Assembly (NCBI RefSeq): GCF_004799685.1
Contig: NZ_CP031311.1
Span: 1,550,001-1,614,000, forward strand
Length of the DNA stretch: 64,000 nt
Reading direction: 5' to 3'
Source of the DNA: Halobellus limi
GTDB lineage: Archaea; Halobacteriota; Halobacteria; Halobacteriales; Haloferacaceae
The notes beneath the pieces were generated by a model. That model saw only the letters and a program-made list of their open reading frames with translations. It was not told the DNA's origin and ran no database searches. Of the stretch, positions 53,079 to 61,302 are shown piece after piece; position 1 is the stretch's first letter; every line of letters starts with the position of its first letter. A program made the position numbers and the translations under genes.

Positions 53079-53744
53079 CTAAGCCTCTTCGCTGGATCGA
53101 GCGATCCGACCGCGCCGTGAGCAGAACCGCCAGACAGCGTAGCCCGCGGCGACCAGTGCGAGCGCGAGCAGCGCGAACCGGACCGAGCGCTGTCCGTCCC
53201 CAGCGGACTGGCGTCCCACGGATGCGGTGCCCTGCCACGCGAGCGGGCGGGCGGCGACGTACTCCTCGACGGTGGCCTCCTCGACGACCTCGAAGGTGGT
53301 CGATCCGAGCGAGTCGAGGGGAGCGAGAAGCGCCTCCAGGACGTCGACGAACCGCTCTGCGTCGGCGCTGGAGTCCCACTCGTAGAGTTCGAGATACGCT
53401 CCCGATTGCTCCCCCGCGAGCCAGAGCTTCCGCCTGAAGCCGGGCAAGCCCAAAAAGAAGGGTGTCGCGACGTTCGCGACCGGCGCGAACAGTACCTCAC
53501 GGAGCCCCGATGCCGCCTCGCGTTGCGTCACGTCGATCCGAAAGACGAGGACGGCTGGCTCCTCGACCGCGTCCGCCCGGGCCGCCCGGAGTGCCGTCTC
53601 TCGATAGACCGAGAACCGATCGCCGTCCTGCAGTTCGAGGACGTATCCCAGTCGGTCGTGGGGGAACCGAACGTCGCCGGCGAGAAAATAACGGACGGAG
53701 CGGACGGCTGCCTGTGCGAGCGTGAACGCGTGTTGGATCTTCAT
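53079..53744 (-). CDS. Conserved-looking protein with C-terminal membrane helix, unrecognised
   Basis: A 221-residue protein. The N-terminal 170 residues are mixed alpha/beta; the stretch KLWLAGEQSGAYLELYEWDS and the following helix resemble the ferredoxin-like fold of dimeric alpha/beta-barrel proteins, but this is weak. Residues about 188-208 form a transmembrane helix followed by a basic tail. It lies 23 bases from the two-helix protein on the same strand and may be co-transcribed with it. No catalytic motif is seen. Confidence 0.6.
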   Translation of the reverse strand: MKIQHAFTLAQAAVRSVRYFLAGDVRFPHDRLGYVLELQDGDRFSVYRETALRAARADAVEEPAVLVFRIDVTQREAASGLREVLFAPVANVATPFFLGLPGFRRKLWLAGEQSGAYLELYEWDSSADAERFVDVLEALLAPLDSLGSTTFEVVEEATVEEYVAARPLAWQGTASVGRQSAGDGQRSVRFALLALALVAAGYAVWRFCSRRGRIARSSEEA

Positions 53745-54146
53745 AGCGGACCTTCCGGCCGGCGGCCCGACCGAAGTCGACCGATCGATTCGGGCTACAG
53801 CTACAAATAGTCGCGCACACCAGATGTAGATACAACGACTGGATGGACAGATACTGTGAACGCGGGACGTCTCTCGTCTCGCGGAGGCGAAACGGAGCGC
53901 TTCCCCTCGAACGGGTGACCGAACGACCGCGAACCCGATTTCACGAACGAGGCCGGATATCGAGCCACGACGTCGATCGAGAACCGGTGACCGTCGACAC
54001 GACGGCCAGTGGCACCTGGACGAGCGCCGGCGGCCATTTCCCGAAGCGTCCCGGTGTACCCATCGTCCTTCTCACATTCCTCACCCTCACAAACACGTGA
54101 CTGATCGGAAGGTTTTATGCTATATAATAACACATATAAGGGGGTT
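53745..54146. other. Divergent intergenic region with a strong TATA box
   Basis: About 400 bases with no convincing gene. At 54121-54129 the sequence tatataata precedes the ATG at 54147 by 18-26 bases. I see no other clear repeat, RNA gene or operator. Confidence 0.5.
54121..54129 (+). promoter_or_regulatory. TATA box of the 388-residue membrane protein gene
   Basis: The sequence tatataata is centred about 22 bases before the ATG at 54147. It also lies inside any reading started at the ATG at 54117, which makes that upstream start unlikely. Confidence 0.65.
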
Positions 54147-55313
54147 ATGGGGGCCGCCGAGCAGCCGTCGACCGGTGAGAAAAAACCGGTTCCAACTCCG
54201 CAGACGGAGACGACGCGTGAGGCGACAGACGGATCGCTGTTGGGGAAGTTCATCGCGAAACGGGTCGTGAACAAAGGGGCGTATATCCGACTCCGCTCGG
54301 AACTCACCGCGGCGCGCCCGGAGTTCGAGCAGTTGGTCGAGCAGACGGACGCGGAGGGTGAATCGTGGGTGAAACACGGCCGCGAGCTATTGGCGAGGGC
54401 AGAGGCGAATCTTCGACGGGGCGAGATCGAGGAAGCCTGGCGGGCCCTTCACACCGCGAGGCGGTTCGAGGTGTACGGACTCGAAGCTCTCGCCGGCCAG
54501 ACCGCGACTGCGGGCGAGCGATCGGAACTCCAGATTCGAGCGAGAGTCGTCCACGAGGAGGCGCTCGACGAACTCGTCGGCTGGCGACGGCGGGCAGTCG
54601 TCGACATTCTCTGTGACGAGCACGAACAACTCCGGGAGGGGATCACGGGTTCGGAACTTCGGGCGGCGAGTCGACTCCTGCACGAGCAGTACGAGCGGGT
54701 CTATCTGCGCCGCAGTGAACGCCAGCGCGAGTTCAATCAGCTGGTCCTGATGGGGACGCTTTCCGGGCTGGCGCTGCTCGTGCTCACCCTGGCCGACTGG
54801 TCTCTGGACGCGGCGTCGACTGCGGGGCTTGCGAGTCTCCTTGAGGAGTTCCTGGCGACGCCGTTCGACGCGAGTCCCGGTGACGTCGCCACCCCCGGGT
54901 TCGCCGTGTTTATGACCGTCGTCGGTGTTATGGGCGCGTCGCTGTTCGGGATCCGAACTCTGCGAAACCAGTCGCTCTCGACGAAGATTCCCCAGCACAT
55001 AAACCAACTCACAGTGACTAGCGCCCGCGGCGTCATCGGCGCGATCTCCGCGCTGCTGTTCTACTTCGTCCTGCAGACCCCTCTGCTGACGGACGGGGCG
55101 ATTCTGGCAGACGGCGTGGTCTCGGCACCGATGATGGCCGTCGTCGCGTTCGCCGCCGGATACACCGAGCGTATGGCTCCGGGCGTGGTCGCCAAGGTCG
55201 CGTCGATTACCGATACGGACGACAGTAACGCCTCCTCACCCAGCCCGGACTCGAACGCCGCCACGACTTCGAGGCCGGCGTCGAACGGAGAGCGGCCTGG
55301 AACTGAGCCCTGA
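54147..55313 (+). CDS. Membrane protein with helical N-terminal domain, unrecognised
   Basis: A 388-residue protein starting MGAAEQPSTG. After a low-complexity start, residues about 55-205 are highly charged and helical, probably coiled-coil-like (ELLARAEANLRRGEIEEAWR). Four hydrophobic segments follow (about 210-230, 262-280, 305-325 and 333-350), then a Ser/Pro/Asn-rich tail. The layout suggests a membrane protein with a soluble sensory or scaffolding domain. It is followed after 3 bases by another small membrane protein, so the two are probably an operon. I do not recognise the family. Confidence 0.7.
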   Translation: MGAAEQPSTGEKKPVPTPQTETTREATDGSLLGKFIAKRVVNKGAYIRLRSELTAARPEFEQLVEQTDAEGESWVKHGRELLARAEANLRRGEIEEAWRALHTARRFEVYGLEALAGQTATAGERSELQIRARVVHEEALDELVGWRRRAVVDILCDEHEQLREGITGSELRAASRLLHEQYERVYLRRSERQREFNQLVLMGTLSGLALLVLTLADWSLDAASTAGLASLLEEFLATPFDASPGDVATPGFAVFMTVVGVMGASLFGIRTLRNQSLSTKIPQHINQLTVTSARGVIGAISALLFYFVLQTPLLTDGAILADGVVSAPMMAVVAFAAGYTERMAPGVVAKVASITDTDDSNASSPSPDSNAATTSRPASNGERPGTEP

Positions 55314-55316
55314 CCG

Positions 55317-55688
55317 ATGGCGTTCCCCGACCTCGCCGTCAATGCGATTTACACCGTCCTCTGTCTGGTTCCGGGCTTCGTCAGCCTCCAGACTCTGGTG
55401 TACGCCGCCGACCTCGACGTGGACCTGACCGAGTTTGAGAAGTCGACCTGGAGTTTCATCGCCAGCGGCGTGTCGCTCTCGGCGCTGTACTTCCTGTACG
55501 TCGCCTGGATGGCTATCGTGACGGGACGATTCGTGCCAATCCGTTCGCTCGACATCAGCTGGGTCGAGATCGTCGCCGTCTATCCGGTTCTCATCCTCGT
55601 GGCGGCCCTCGTCGGCTACGTGGGTGCGAAAGTCCTCGTCCGGACGGGTGGCGCGTCCGCGATACCACAGCACGACACGGCCCGGTAG
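55317..55688 (+). CDS. Small membrane protein (DUF6338-like)
   Basis: A 123-residue protein with three hydrophobic segments (about 8-28, 44-66 and 84-106) and the motif LVPGFVSLQTL near the N-terminus, reminiscent of DUF6338 proteins. It starts 3 bases after its partner gene. Its stop codon opens a short run of 20-bp tandem repeats. Function unknown. Confidence 0.65.
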   Translation: MAFPDLAVNAIYTVLCLVPGFVSLQTLVYAADLDVDLTEFEKSTWSFIASGVSLSALYFLYVAWMAIVTGRFVPIRSLDISWVEIVAVYPVLILVAALVGYVGAKVLVRTGGASAIPQHDTAR

Positions 55689-55744
55689 GAGGCCCGTTCT
55701 GAAGGAAGGTGGCCTGTTCTGGAGGGGGATGGCCTGTATCGAAC
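55685..55744. repeat. Three 20-bp tandem units starting at a stop codon
   Basis: Units 55685-55704, 55705-55724 and 55725-55744 share the pattern g.ggaggcc.gttctg. The first begins one base before the TAG (55686-55688) of the small membrane protein gene. Confidence 0.65.
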
Positions 55745-55785
55745 GTAGAGGAGGTACGCCCATACCGAACCGGACACACGCGCGC

Positions 55786-56736
55786 TCACTCGATATCCAG
55801 TTTCACGTCGCCGACTCGCTGTCGAAACGTCGCTTCGAGCGACGTCAGCGGGAGGGTCTCCCGCTCGAGGTGGCGGAGCGTTCTCAGCACGGCCGGATCG
55901 ACGCTGGGGGTGAGCAAGAGGTACCCGACACCGGTCGAGATCGCACGGATTCGCCAGTCGACGAAGCGTTCCACCGGCGGCCACCGCGTGTCGACTATGA
56001 GCACCGCGTTGCGCCACGCCAGCGACCGGGCCTCGGAGAGCCCCACGTAGGTGACGGTCTCGTCGACGGAAGCGAGCCACTCGTCGGCGTGGGCGTAACC
56101 GCCTGCGTCGTAGATGTCAGCCATTGCACGCTGGACGACGTCCACCAGCTGGCGGAGGACGTCGTTGATTCTGTCGTGGTCCCGGTGTTTCGCCCGCCTG
56201 TCCGGGTCGATTCCGACGTCACAGAGCGAGTACGCCAGGTCGTGATTGATGTGGGCGTTGACCCCGAGCAACGCGTCCTGCAGGAACAGCGTCTCGCCGC
56301 TCGCCGAGGCCTGAAAGGCGAGCCGCCAGGCTGGAGGAATGGTAGCTAGCTCACCACGCTCGGCCCCGAGCAGCGCCGTTCGGTACCGCTCCGCGAAAGC
56401 GACGAGGTAGTCGCGGACCCACGCGGGAGACTCGAACGTTCCGGATTCGATGCCGCGCTTGACGGTCGCCGTCATTTCCGTGTAAACGGTCAGGAACACT
56501 GACCGACGGTCGGAGCGCTGGCGGAGGTATGCCTCCGCCTCGCCGAGGCGGTCGAGAACGTCGTCGACGGACCGGAAGGGATCGGCCATCGTCTGGAGCA
56601 GACGGTCGTCGGGGGGGCCCTTCCGGTGAGATTCGACGGGCACCCAGTCACCCTGACCGACGCGCTTACGGAGTGCACGGGCCACGGCCCGCAGCTCGGC
56701 GCGCGTCGGTGTGTAGGTGCGAACGCCGGCCGTCAT
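55786..56736 (-). CDS. DUF5995 family protein
   Basis: A 316-residue, mainly helical protein. The central LQDALLGVNAHINHDLAYSL stretch is the hallmark of the DUF5995 family, with conserved Asn/His/Asp residues that could bind a metal. No signal or membrane segment is evident. The function of the family is not known to me. It lies on the same strand as the next unknown protein, 121 bases downstream of it. Confidence 0.75.
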   Translation of the reverse strand: MTAGVRTYTPTRAELRAVARALRKRVGQGDWVPVESHRKGPPDDRLLQTMADPFRSVDDVLDRLGEAEAYLRQRSDRRSVFLTVYTEMTATVKRGIESGTFESPAWVRDYLVAFAERYRTALLGAERGELATIPPAWRLAFQASASGETLFLQDALLGVNAHINHDLAYSLCDVGIDPDRRAKHRDHDRINDVLRQLVDVVQRAMADIYDAGGYAHADEWLASVDETVTYVGLSEARSLAWRNAVLIVDTRWPPVERFVDWRIRAISTGVGYLLLTPSVDPAVLRTLRHLERETLPLTSLEATFRQRVGDVKLDIE

Positions 56737-56857
56737 ATCGATTCCGGTAGACGGAGCCGTGTGGTCACTGCGGCACTATCCGGCCGCACCGTTGCACAGA
56801 GGGAGGCGACCGCCCGTTGCGGGAGTGACAGTGACCGTCGGACGGTGACAATCGGGG

Positions 56858-57475
56858 TCACGCTCCTCCCGCGTCGACGGGGCGGTCGGTCGAGTCGGTG
56901 ACCGTGGCCACTTCGTCCGGAGAGAGGTGGGTGTACTCGACGCCCTCCTCGTCCATAACGACCTGTATCTCGTCCATACCGCACTCGACGTCGAGGCCGT
57001 ACATCGAGACGTGGGCGTCGGGGTGTTCGCTCGGCTCGGTCTCGAAGTGCGCGCTGAGTTCGATCCCGCCGTCGTCGTGGAGATAGCCCCGGACGTGGAC
57101 CTGCCACCACTCGTAGGGCTTATCGTCGTGGTATTCGACGCGTCGAAGGTTGAGTACCTCGCCGAGGTAGTTGTAGGACAGTTCCCAACCGGGTTCGAAG
57201 TGGTGGCGGCCGAACAGGCGGACCACCTCGGGCTTGGTCATCTCGACCAGATAGGCCGGCGTCTCGCTGCGCGGGCGCGTGAAGAACGTCTTGCGGATCC
57301 ACCACAGCGAATGCCGCAGGTTTCGCAACGGCGCGCGGTGAATCGTCCGGAGACGGTCGAGAATCGTATACGCGGGCTCGAACTGGGACTGCGTGGCCGC
57401 TCCGAGAGGGAGCAACTCCCGGAGTCTGTCGGACAGGGTCTCCCCGCTCCTGTGATCGTCGCTTCCACTGGTCAT
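56858..57475 (-). CDS. Conserved-looking protein, unrecognised
   Basis: A 205-residue soluble protein starting MTSGSDDH. An N-terminal basic helical part (residues 10-65) is followed by a beta-rich domain with EPGWELSYNYLGEVLNLRR and HVRGYLHDDGGIELSAHFE. It has no cysteines in motif arrangement and no known catalytic signature. An in-frame ATG at 57499 is possible, but the AT-rich element at about 57500-57510 fits the 57475 start as a leaderless gene. Confidence 0.65.
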   Translation of the reverse strand: MTSGSDDHRSGETLSDRLRELLPLGAATQSQFEPAYTILDRLRTIHRAPLRNLRHSLWWIRKTFFTRPRSETPAYLVEMTKPEVVRLFGRHHFEPGWELSYNYLGEVLNLRRVEYHDDKPYEWWQVHVRGYLHDDGGIELSAHFETEPSEHPDAHVSMYGLDVECGMDEIQVVMDEEGVEYTHLSPDEVATVTDSTDRPVDAGGA

Positions 57476-57532
57476 GCGAACGATTGGCACTGAAAGCATA
57501 TGAATTTACGCTGGCACTCTCGACGTCGACGG

Positions 57533-58480
57533 CTATCGACGGAGCCGAGCGACCGTCTGCCCGTCTCGCCCGCGTAGCTCGACGAGGCCGTCGTCCGCCA
57601 GGTCCGAGCACAGTTCCCGGAGCCACTCGCGTCCGTACGTGCCGTCCGGCGCGTAGTCGACTCTGACCCGCGGCCCCAAGTCGTCCAGGGACAGTTCGTC
57701 GTACTCCTTCAGGGCCGAAATCACGCGCCCTCGCATCTGCCGGCGACTGCCCTCGAAATCCGGTTGCGTCGGGACGTCGGGGGCGGTGAAGTCGCCCGTC
57801 TCGTAGGCGTGACACCGCTGTCGCCAGGGGCACCCCGCCTCGTCACAGCGCGGCGTCTTCCCGCAGGCGACGCCGCCGAGTTCCATGATCGCGTTGTTCC
57901 AGACGCGGGACTCCCCCTCGGGCATCAGCGCGGCCGCGACGCGCTCGAAGGCCGCGTCGTCGTCCTCGACGTCGAAGGCGCGGTAGAGCACCCGCTTGAC
58001 GTTCGTGTCGACGACGGCCTCGCCGTTGTTGAACGCGAACGAGGCCACCGCGTTGGCGGTGTAGGGCCCGACGCCCATCAGTTCGGAGAGTTCCTCCGGC
58101 GTGCGCGGGAACTCGCCGTCGTACTCCTCTCTCACCTGGTTCGCGGCCTCGTGGAGGTACTTCGCGCGGTTGTTGTAGCCCAGCGAGTGGCCGCTCCAGA
58201 ACGCGACGACGTCCGAGCGGTCGGCGGCGGCGAGCGACTCGGCGGTCGGCCAGCGGTCGAGGAAGTCGTGCCAGGCGTCGACGACGCGGTCGAGTTGCGT
58301 CTGTTGGCTCATCACCTCCGAGACCAGGATCTCGTAGGGGTCGTCGGTCTCGCGCCAGGGGAACGCTCGGTGATCGTCCTCGTACCACGAGACGAGCGCC
58401 TCGCGGACGGCGTCGACGTCGACCGCTCCGCTTTCGATGCCCTCGACGCCGCCGGTCCGGTCCCCCTCCTCGTCGGTCAT
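57533..58480 (-). CDS. mutY: A/G-specific adenine DNA glycosylase MutY
   Basis: A 315-residue HhH-GPD glycosylase. It has the catalytic Glu region near DPYEILVSEVMSQQTQ, a helix-hairpin-helix LMGVGPYTANAVASF, the catalytic Asp in EAVVDTNVKRVLYR, and an iron-sulfur loop with four cysteines in CGKTPRC...CPWRQRC. It removes adenine mispaired with 8-oxoguanine. The cysteine spacing is x5-x4-x5 rather than the classical x6-x2-x5. The open frame extends far upstream, but the ATG at 58480 gives the usual N-terminus. Confidence 0.92.
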   Translation of the reverse strand: MTDEEGDRTGGVEGIESGAVDVDAVREALVSWYEDDHRAFPWRETDDPYEILVSEVMSQQTQLDRVVDAWHDFLDRWPTAESLAAADRSDVVAFWSGHSLGYNNRAKYLHEAANQVREEYDGEFPRTPEELSELMGVGPYTANAVASFAFNNGEAVVDTNVKRVLYRAFDVEDDDAAFERVAAALMPEGESRVWNNAIMELGGVACGKTPRCDEAGCPWRQRCHAYETGDFTAPDVPTQPDFEGSRRQMRGRVISALKEYDELSLDDLGPRVRVDYAPDGTYGREWLRELCSDLADDGLVELRGRDGQTVARLRR

Positions 58481-58624
58481 CACCCGGAGGTGGGACCGCC
58501 CGGATTTGTGGATTCTGGTCGGCGACCGTCGGCGCCCGGCCGCGGCGACGAGCGATCCCGCCGGGCATCGGCCAGCCCCACCGAGACGAAAGTCGTTTGC
58601 CCGCGTCGCCCGAGTGGTCGAGGT

Positions 58625-58948
58625 ATGAGTCTCGACGAACTCACCGAGGACGTAGAATCCGCCTACGGCGACGTCGACGAGGAGCAGTCGGTCTCGCTGG
58701 ACCGCGAGACGCGTCACGAACTCGCGATGCTCTCGGCGGCGTTCGGCACCGAGGACACCGACGAACTGCTCCGACGGGCCGTCCACCTGCTGTTTCAGAC
58801 GACCGTCGACCGCGGGACGCTCGACTTCCACCTGCGGCAGGGCTACGACGTTACGTACGACGAGTACCTCTCCGGAATGACCTTCGAGGAGATGACCGGG
58901 CAGGATCAGTACCCCCAGCGCGACGACGAACGCCGGTATCAGATGTAG
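58625..58948 (+). CDS. Small conserved-looking acidic protein, unrecognised
   Basis: A 107-residue, very acidic protein starting MSLDELTEDVE. Residues 20-60 contain SVSLDRETRHELAMLSAAFG then TDELLRRAVHLLF, which resembles a ribbon-helix-helix or a short helical DNA-binding region. The rest is Asp/Tyr-rich. It is divergent from mutY with about 145 bases between. Function unknown. Confidence 0.6.
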   Translation: MSLDELTEDVESAYGDVDEEQSVSLDRETRHELAMLSAAFGTEDTDELLRRAVHLLFQTTVDRGTLDFHLRQGYDVTYDEYLSGMTFEEMTGQDQYPQRDDERRYQM

Positions 58949-59245
58949 GCAGCCGCGGCGACGATCGAGGCCGTCGTCGGCTGTCGACCGGTCGCGCCCC
59001 GTCCCCGGGTTTATGTACGAAGACGGGGCCAACGCCCCCGTGATCTGATATCTGCCCCGCGTCGGGTTGCGGTTGCTCGGCACGTCGACGCGGGGGGTGG
59101 GAGCGACGGGTCGGCTGTCGGCCGCCGCGCGAGGACGGCGACGACGCGGCCACGGTCGTCGCGAGCGGTGTGCCGACTGTCCGCCCTTCGATCGATCCGC
59201 CTCCGGAGCGGAGAGCTTTATTCCCCGGAGCCTCCGATAGCGGGT
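58949..59245. other. Gene-poor spacer with a possible hairpin
   Basis: 297 bases upstream of the BolA gene. An 8-bp perfect stem (gccccgtc at 58996-59003, gacggggc at 59022-59029) encloses an 18-base loop that includes tttatgta. It could be a transcript end for the upstream gene. A 12-codon reading after that atg is not convincing. Confidence 0.4.
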
Positions 59246-59506
59246 ATGGACACAGACGAGGTCGAACGACGCATCGAGGCCGAGATTCCGGACGCCGAGG
59301 CCGAGGTCACGCTCCCGCGCGTCCCCGACGAGGACCACGAGGACGCGCACTTCGCCGCCGTCATCGTCTCGCCCGCCTTCGAGGGGAAGACGCTCGTCCA
59401 GCAGCACCAGATGGTCTACGACGCGCTCGGCGACGCGATGACGACCGAGATTCACGCCCTGGAGATGCAGACGTACACGCCCGAGGAGTACCGCGAGCGG
59501 AGCTGA
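59246..59506 (+). CDS. BolA family protein
   Basis: An 86-residue protein with the BolA/IbaG class-II KH-like fold. It has an N-terminal helix DEVERRIEAEIPDAEAEV, a central HFAAVIVSPAFEGKTLVQQHQMVYDAL and a C-terminal EIHALEMQTYTPEEY. The FEGK..V.QHQMVY pattern is diagnostic. Family members work with monothiol glutaredoxins in iron-sulfur cluster handling or as redox-linked regulators. The ATG is fixed by the family N-terminus. Confidence 0.9.
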   Translation: MDTDEVERRIEAEIPDAEAEVTLPRVPDEDHEDAHFAAVIVSPAFEGKTLVQQHQMVYDALGDAMTTEIHALEMQTYTPEEYRERS

Positions 59507-59539
59507 ACGGACGTCACAACGCCGTCTCGGCGCTCACAG

Positions 59540-61174
59540 TTAGCCGAACATCCGCTCGAACTCCCGCACGCTCTCGTCCGTGCCGGCGACGACCAGCCTG
59601 TCGTCCGTCCCGATTCGGGTGTCCGGCCCGACGTCGGTCAGGACGTCGTCGTCGCGCTCGATGGCGACGACGGTGGCTCCGGTTCGAGCGCGGATGTCGA
59701 CGTCGCCGATCGTCCGTCCGGCGACCTTCGGCGCTCCCATCCGAACGACCTCCACCTGCTGGTCCAGAGAGAGCACGTCCCGGTCCTGCAGCACCCGCGA
59801 GGCGATCATCCGCCCCGTGACCGTCGCCAGCGAGAGGACGTAATCCCCGCCGGCGCGGAACGTCTTCGGGATGCTGGGCGCCTCCTCGACGCGGGCGATG
59901 ATCTCGGTTTCGGGCGCCATATCCCGGATCACCAGCGTCGCGAACTCCGTCGTCGTGTCGTCGGGGAGCGCGAGCACCACCGTCCGCGCCTCGTCGATCC
60001 CGGCCTCGACGAGCGTTTCGGGCTCGGTCGCGTCGCCGACGACGTCCACTCCCTCCGCTTCGGCCCGGTCGACGGTCGTGGACGGGACCCCCGCCCGTTC
60101 GAGGGCTGCGGTGACGGTCTGTCCCACCTGTCCGTGGCCGACGACGATCGTCTTTCCCGTGCCGAACTGCCGGAGCCCGGCCTGCGTCATTCCGAGGAGT
60201 TGCTCCAGTTGATCCGGATGGCCCGAGACGAACAATACGGTACCGGCCGACAGTTCGTCGCCCGGCGAGAGCCTGGCCGTGAACTCCCCGTGGAACCACG
60301 CTCCGATCACGTTGACTCCGGTCTTCTCGCGGATTCCGCTTTCTGCCAGCGTCGTCCCCACGAGACTGCTCCCGTGGTGGACCGGCACCTCGGCGAGCTC
60401 GAAATCGTCGCCGATCTCGATCGCCTCGTCGATCTCGGCCGTCAGCGCCGTCGTCACTTTGGCCGCGAGACTCTCCCCGAGCAGCGAGCGCGGCGAGAGG
60501 ACCTGATCGGCCCCCGCCAGCCGGTGGTACTTCGCGCGGTCCGGCTCCTCGACGACACTGAGGATCGAGACGTCCTCGGCGAGTTCCCTCGCGGCCAGGA
60601 CGATGCTCGCGTCCACCTGGTCGTCGCCGTCCGCGACGAGCGCCCGAGCCTCCGACAGCCTCGCCCCCGCTAATCCGTCGGTCGATTCGGGATCCGCTCT
60701 GATCACGCGTTTCCCGTTCTCGTACAGCTCTGCGGCCTGCGTTCGGTCCGGTTCGACGATCACGTACGGCACCTCCAGCGAATCGAGCTCGGCGGTGAGA
60801 GCGTCGGCCCGCGAGGTGTACGAACAGATCACGACGTGGTCCTCGAGGGCGTCCTCCAGGGCCGTGGGGACCGTCGTCGAGAACGCGTCTTCCAGGAACG
60901 GCGTCGCCAGGACCGGCAGCGCCCCGATCAGGAGCGCCATCCCGACGAGGTCCATCACGATGATGAACGCGTTCATCTGGGGGCTCGTCCACGGCGAGTC
61001 CCCGCCGAACCCGGTCGTGGTGAACATCTCGACGACGACCTGCAGCGAGTGTAGGAGGGTGACCGGATCGTCCTCGTACACCCGCATCCCGTACTGGTAG
61101 GAGACCGCGGTCAGGAGCATCACTGTCGCGAGAAACGCGGTGTACCCGACGACGCGACGTCTCCACGCGTTCAC
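59540..61174 (-). CDS. K+ channel-like protein with two TrkA-N/TrkA-C (RCK) units
   Basis: A 544-residue protein. The N-terminal membrane part (about 8-95) has a first helix, a pore loop with the filter-like TTTGFGGDSPW and a second helix. Two RCK regulatory units follow. The first (about 112-315) has a degenerate nucleotide loop (VVICSYTSRADAL), while the second (about 340-544) keeps VVGHGQVGQTV. The layout is that of a ligand-gated potassium channel, apt for an organism that accumulates K+. The filter reads TGFGG where the canonical one is TVGYG, so ion selectivity is uncertain. Confidence 0.85.
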   Translation of the reverse strand: MNAWRRRVVGYTAFLATVMLLTAVSYQYGMRVYEDDPVTLLHSLQVVVEMFTTTGFGGDSPWTSPQMNAFIIVMDLVGMALLIGALPVLATPFLEDAFSTTVPTALEDALEDHVVICSYTSRADALTAELDSLEVPYVIVEPDRTQAAELYENGKRVIRADPESTDGLAGARLSEARALVADGDDQVDASIVLAARELAEDVSILSVVEEPDRAKYHRLAGADQVLSPRSLLGESLAAKVTTALTAEIDEAIEIGDDFELAEVPVHHGSSLVGTTLAESGIREKTGVNVIGAWFHGEFTARLSPGDELSAGTVLFVSGHPDQLEQLLGMTQAGLRQFGTGKTIVVGHGQVGQTVTAALERAGVPSTTVDRAEAEGVDVVGDATEPETLVEAGIDEARTVVLALPDDTTTEFATLVIRDMAPETEIIARVEEAPSIPKTFRAGGDYVLSLATVTGRMIASRVLQDRDVLSLDQQVEVVRMGAPKVAGRTIGDVDIRARTGATVVAIERDDDVLTDVGPDTRIGTDDRLVVAGTDESVREFERMFG

Positions 61175-61302
61175 AGGCGGAGAACGGACGGGAATCTCTT
61201 AAACCGTCGGGAAACGCGACACGGTCGACTCCGGGCGGCTCGGACGGACGCTGGCGGACGGAACCGACGGGTTTTACGCGCCCGCCGGCCGTCGCTCCGA
61301 GT

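Noticed and set aside
53801-54307. Minus-strand frame across the promoter of the 388-residue membrane protein gene
   Set aside because: It spans a strong TATA box and has no domain signature.
59013-59048. 12-codon ORF in a hairpin loop before BolA
   Set aside because: It is too short and shows no coupling to a neighbouring gene; chance is the simpler explanation.
58481-59455. Upstream extension of MutY
   Set aside because: The added sequence has no homologous look and runs antisense through the small acidic gene and BolA. The ATG at 58480 gives the usual N-terminus.
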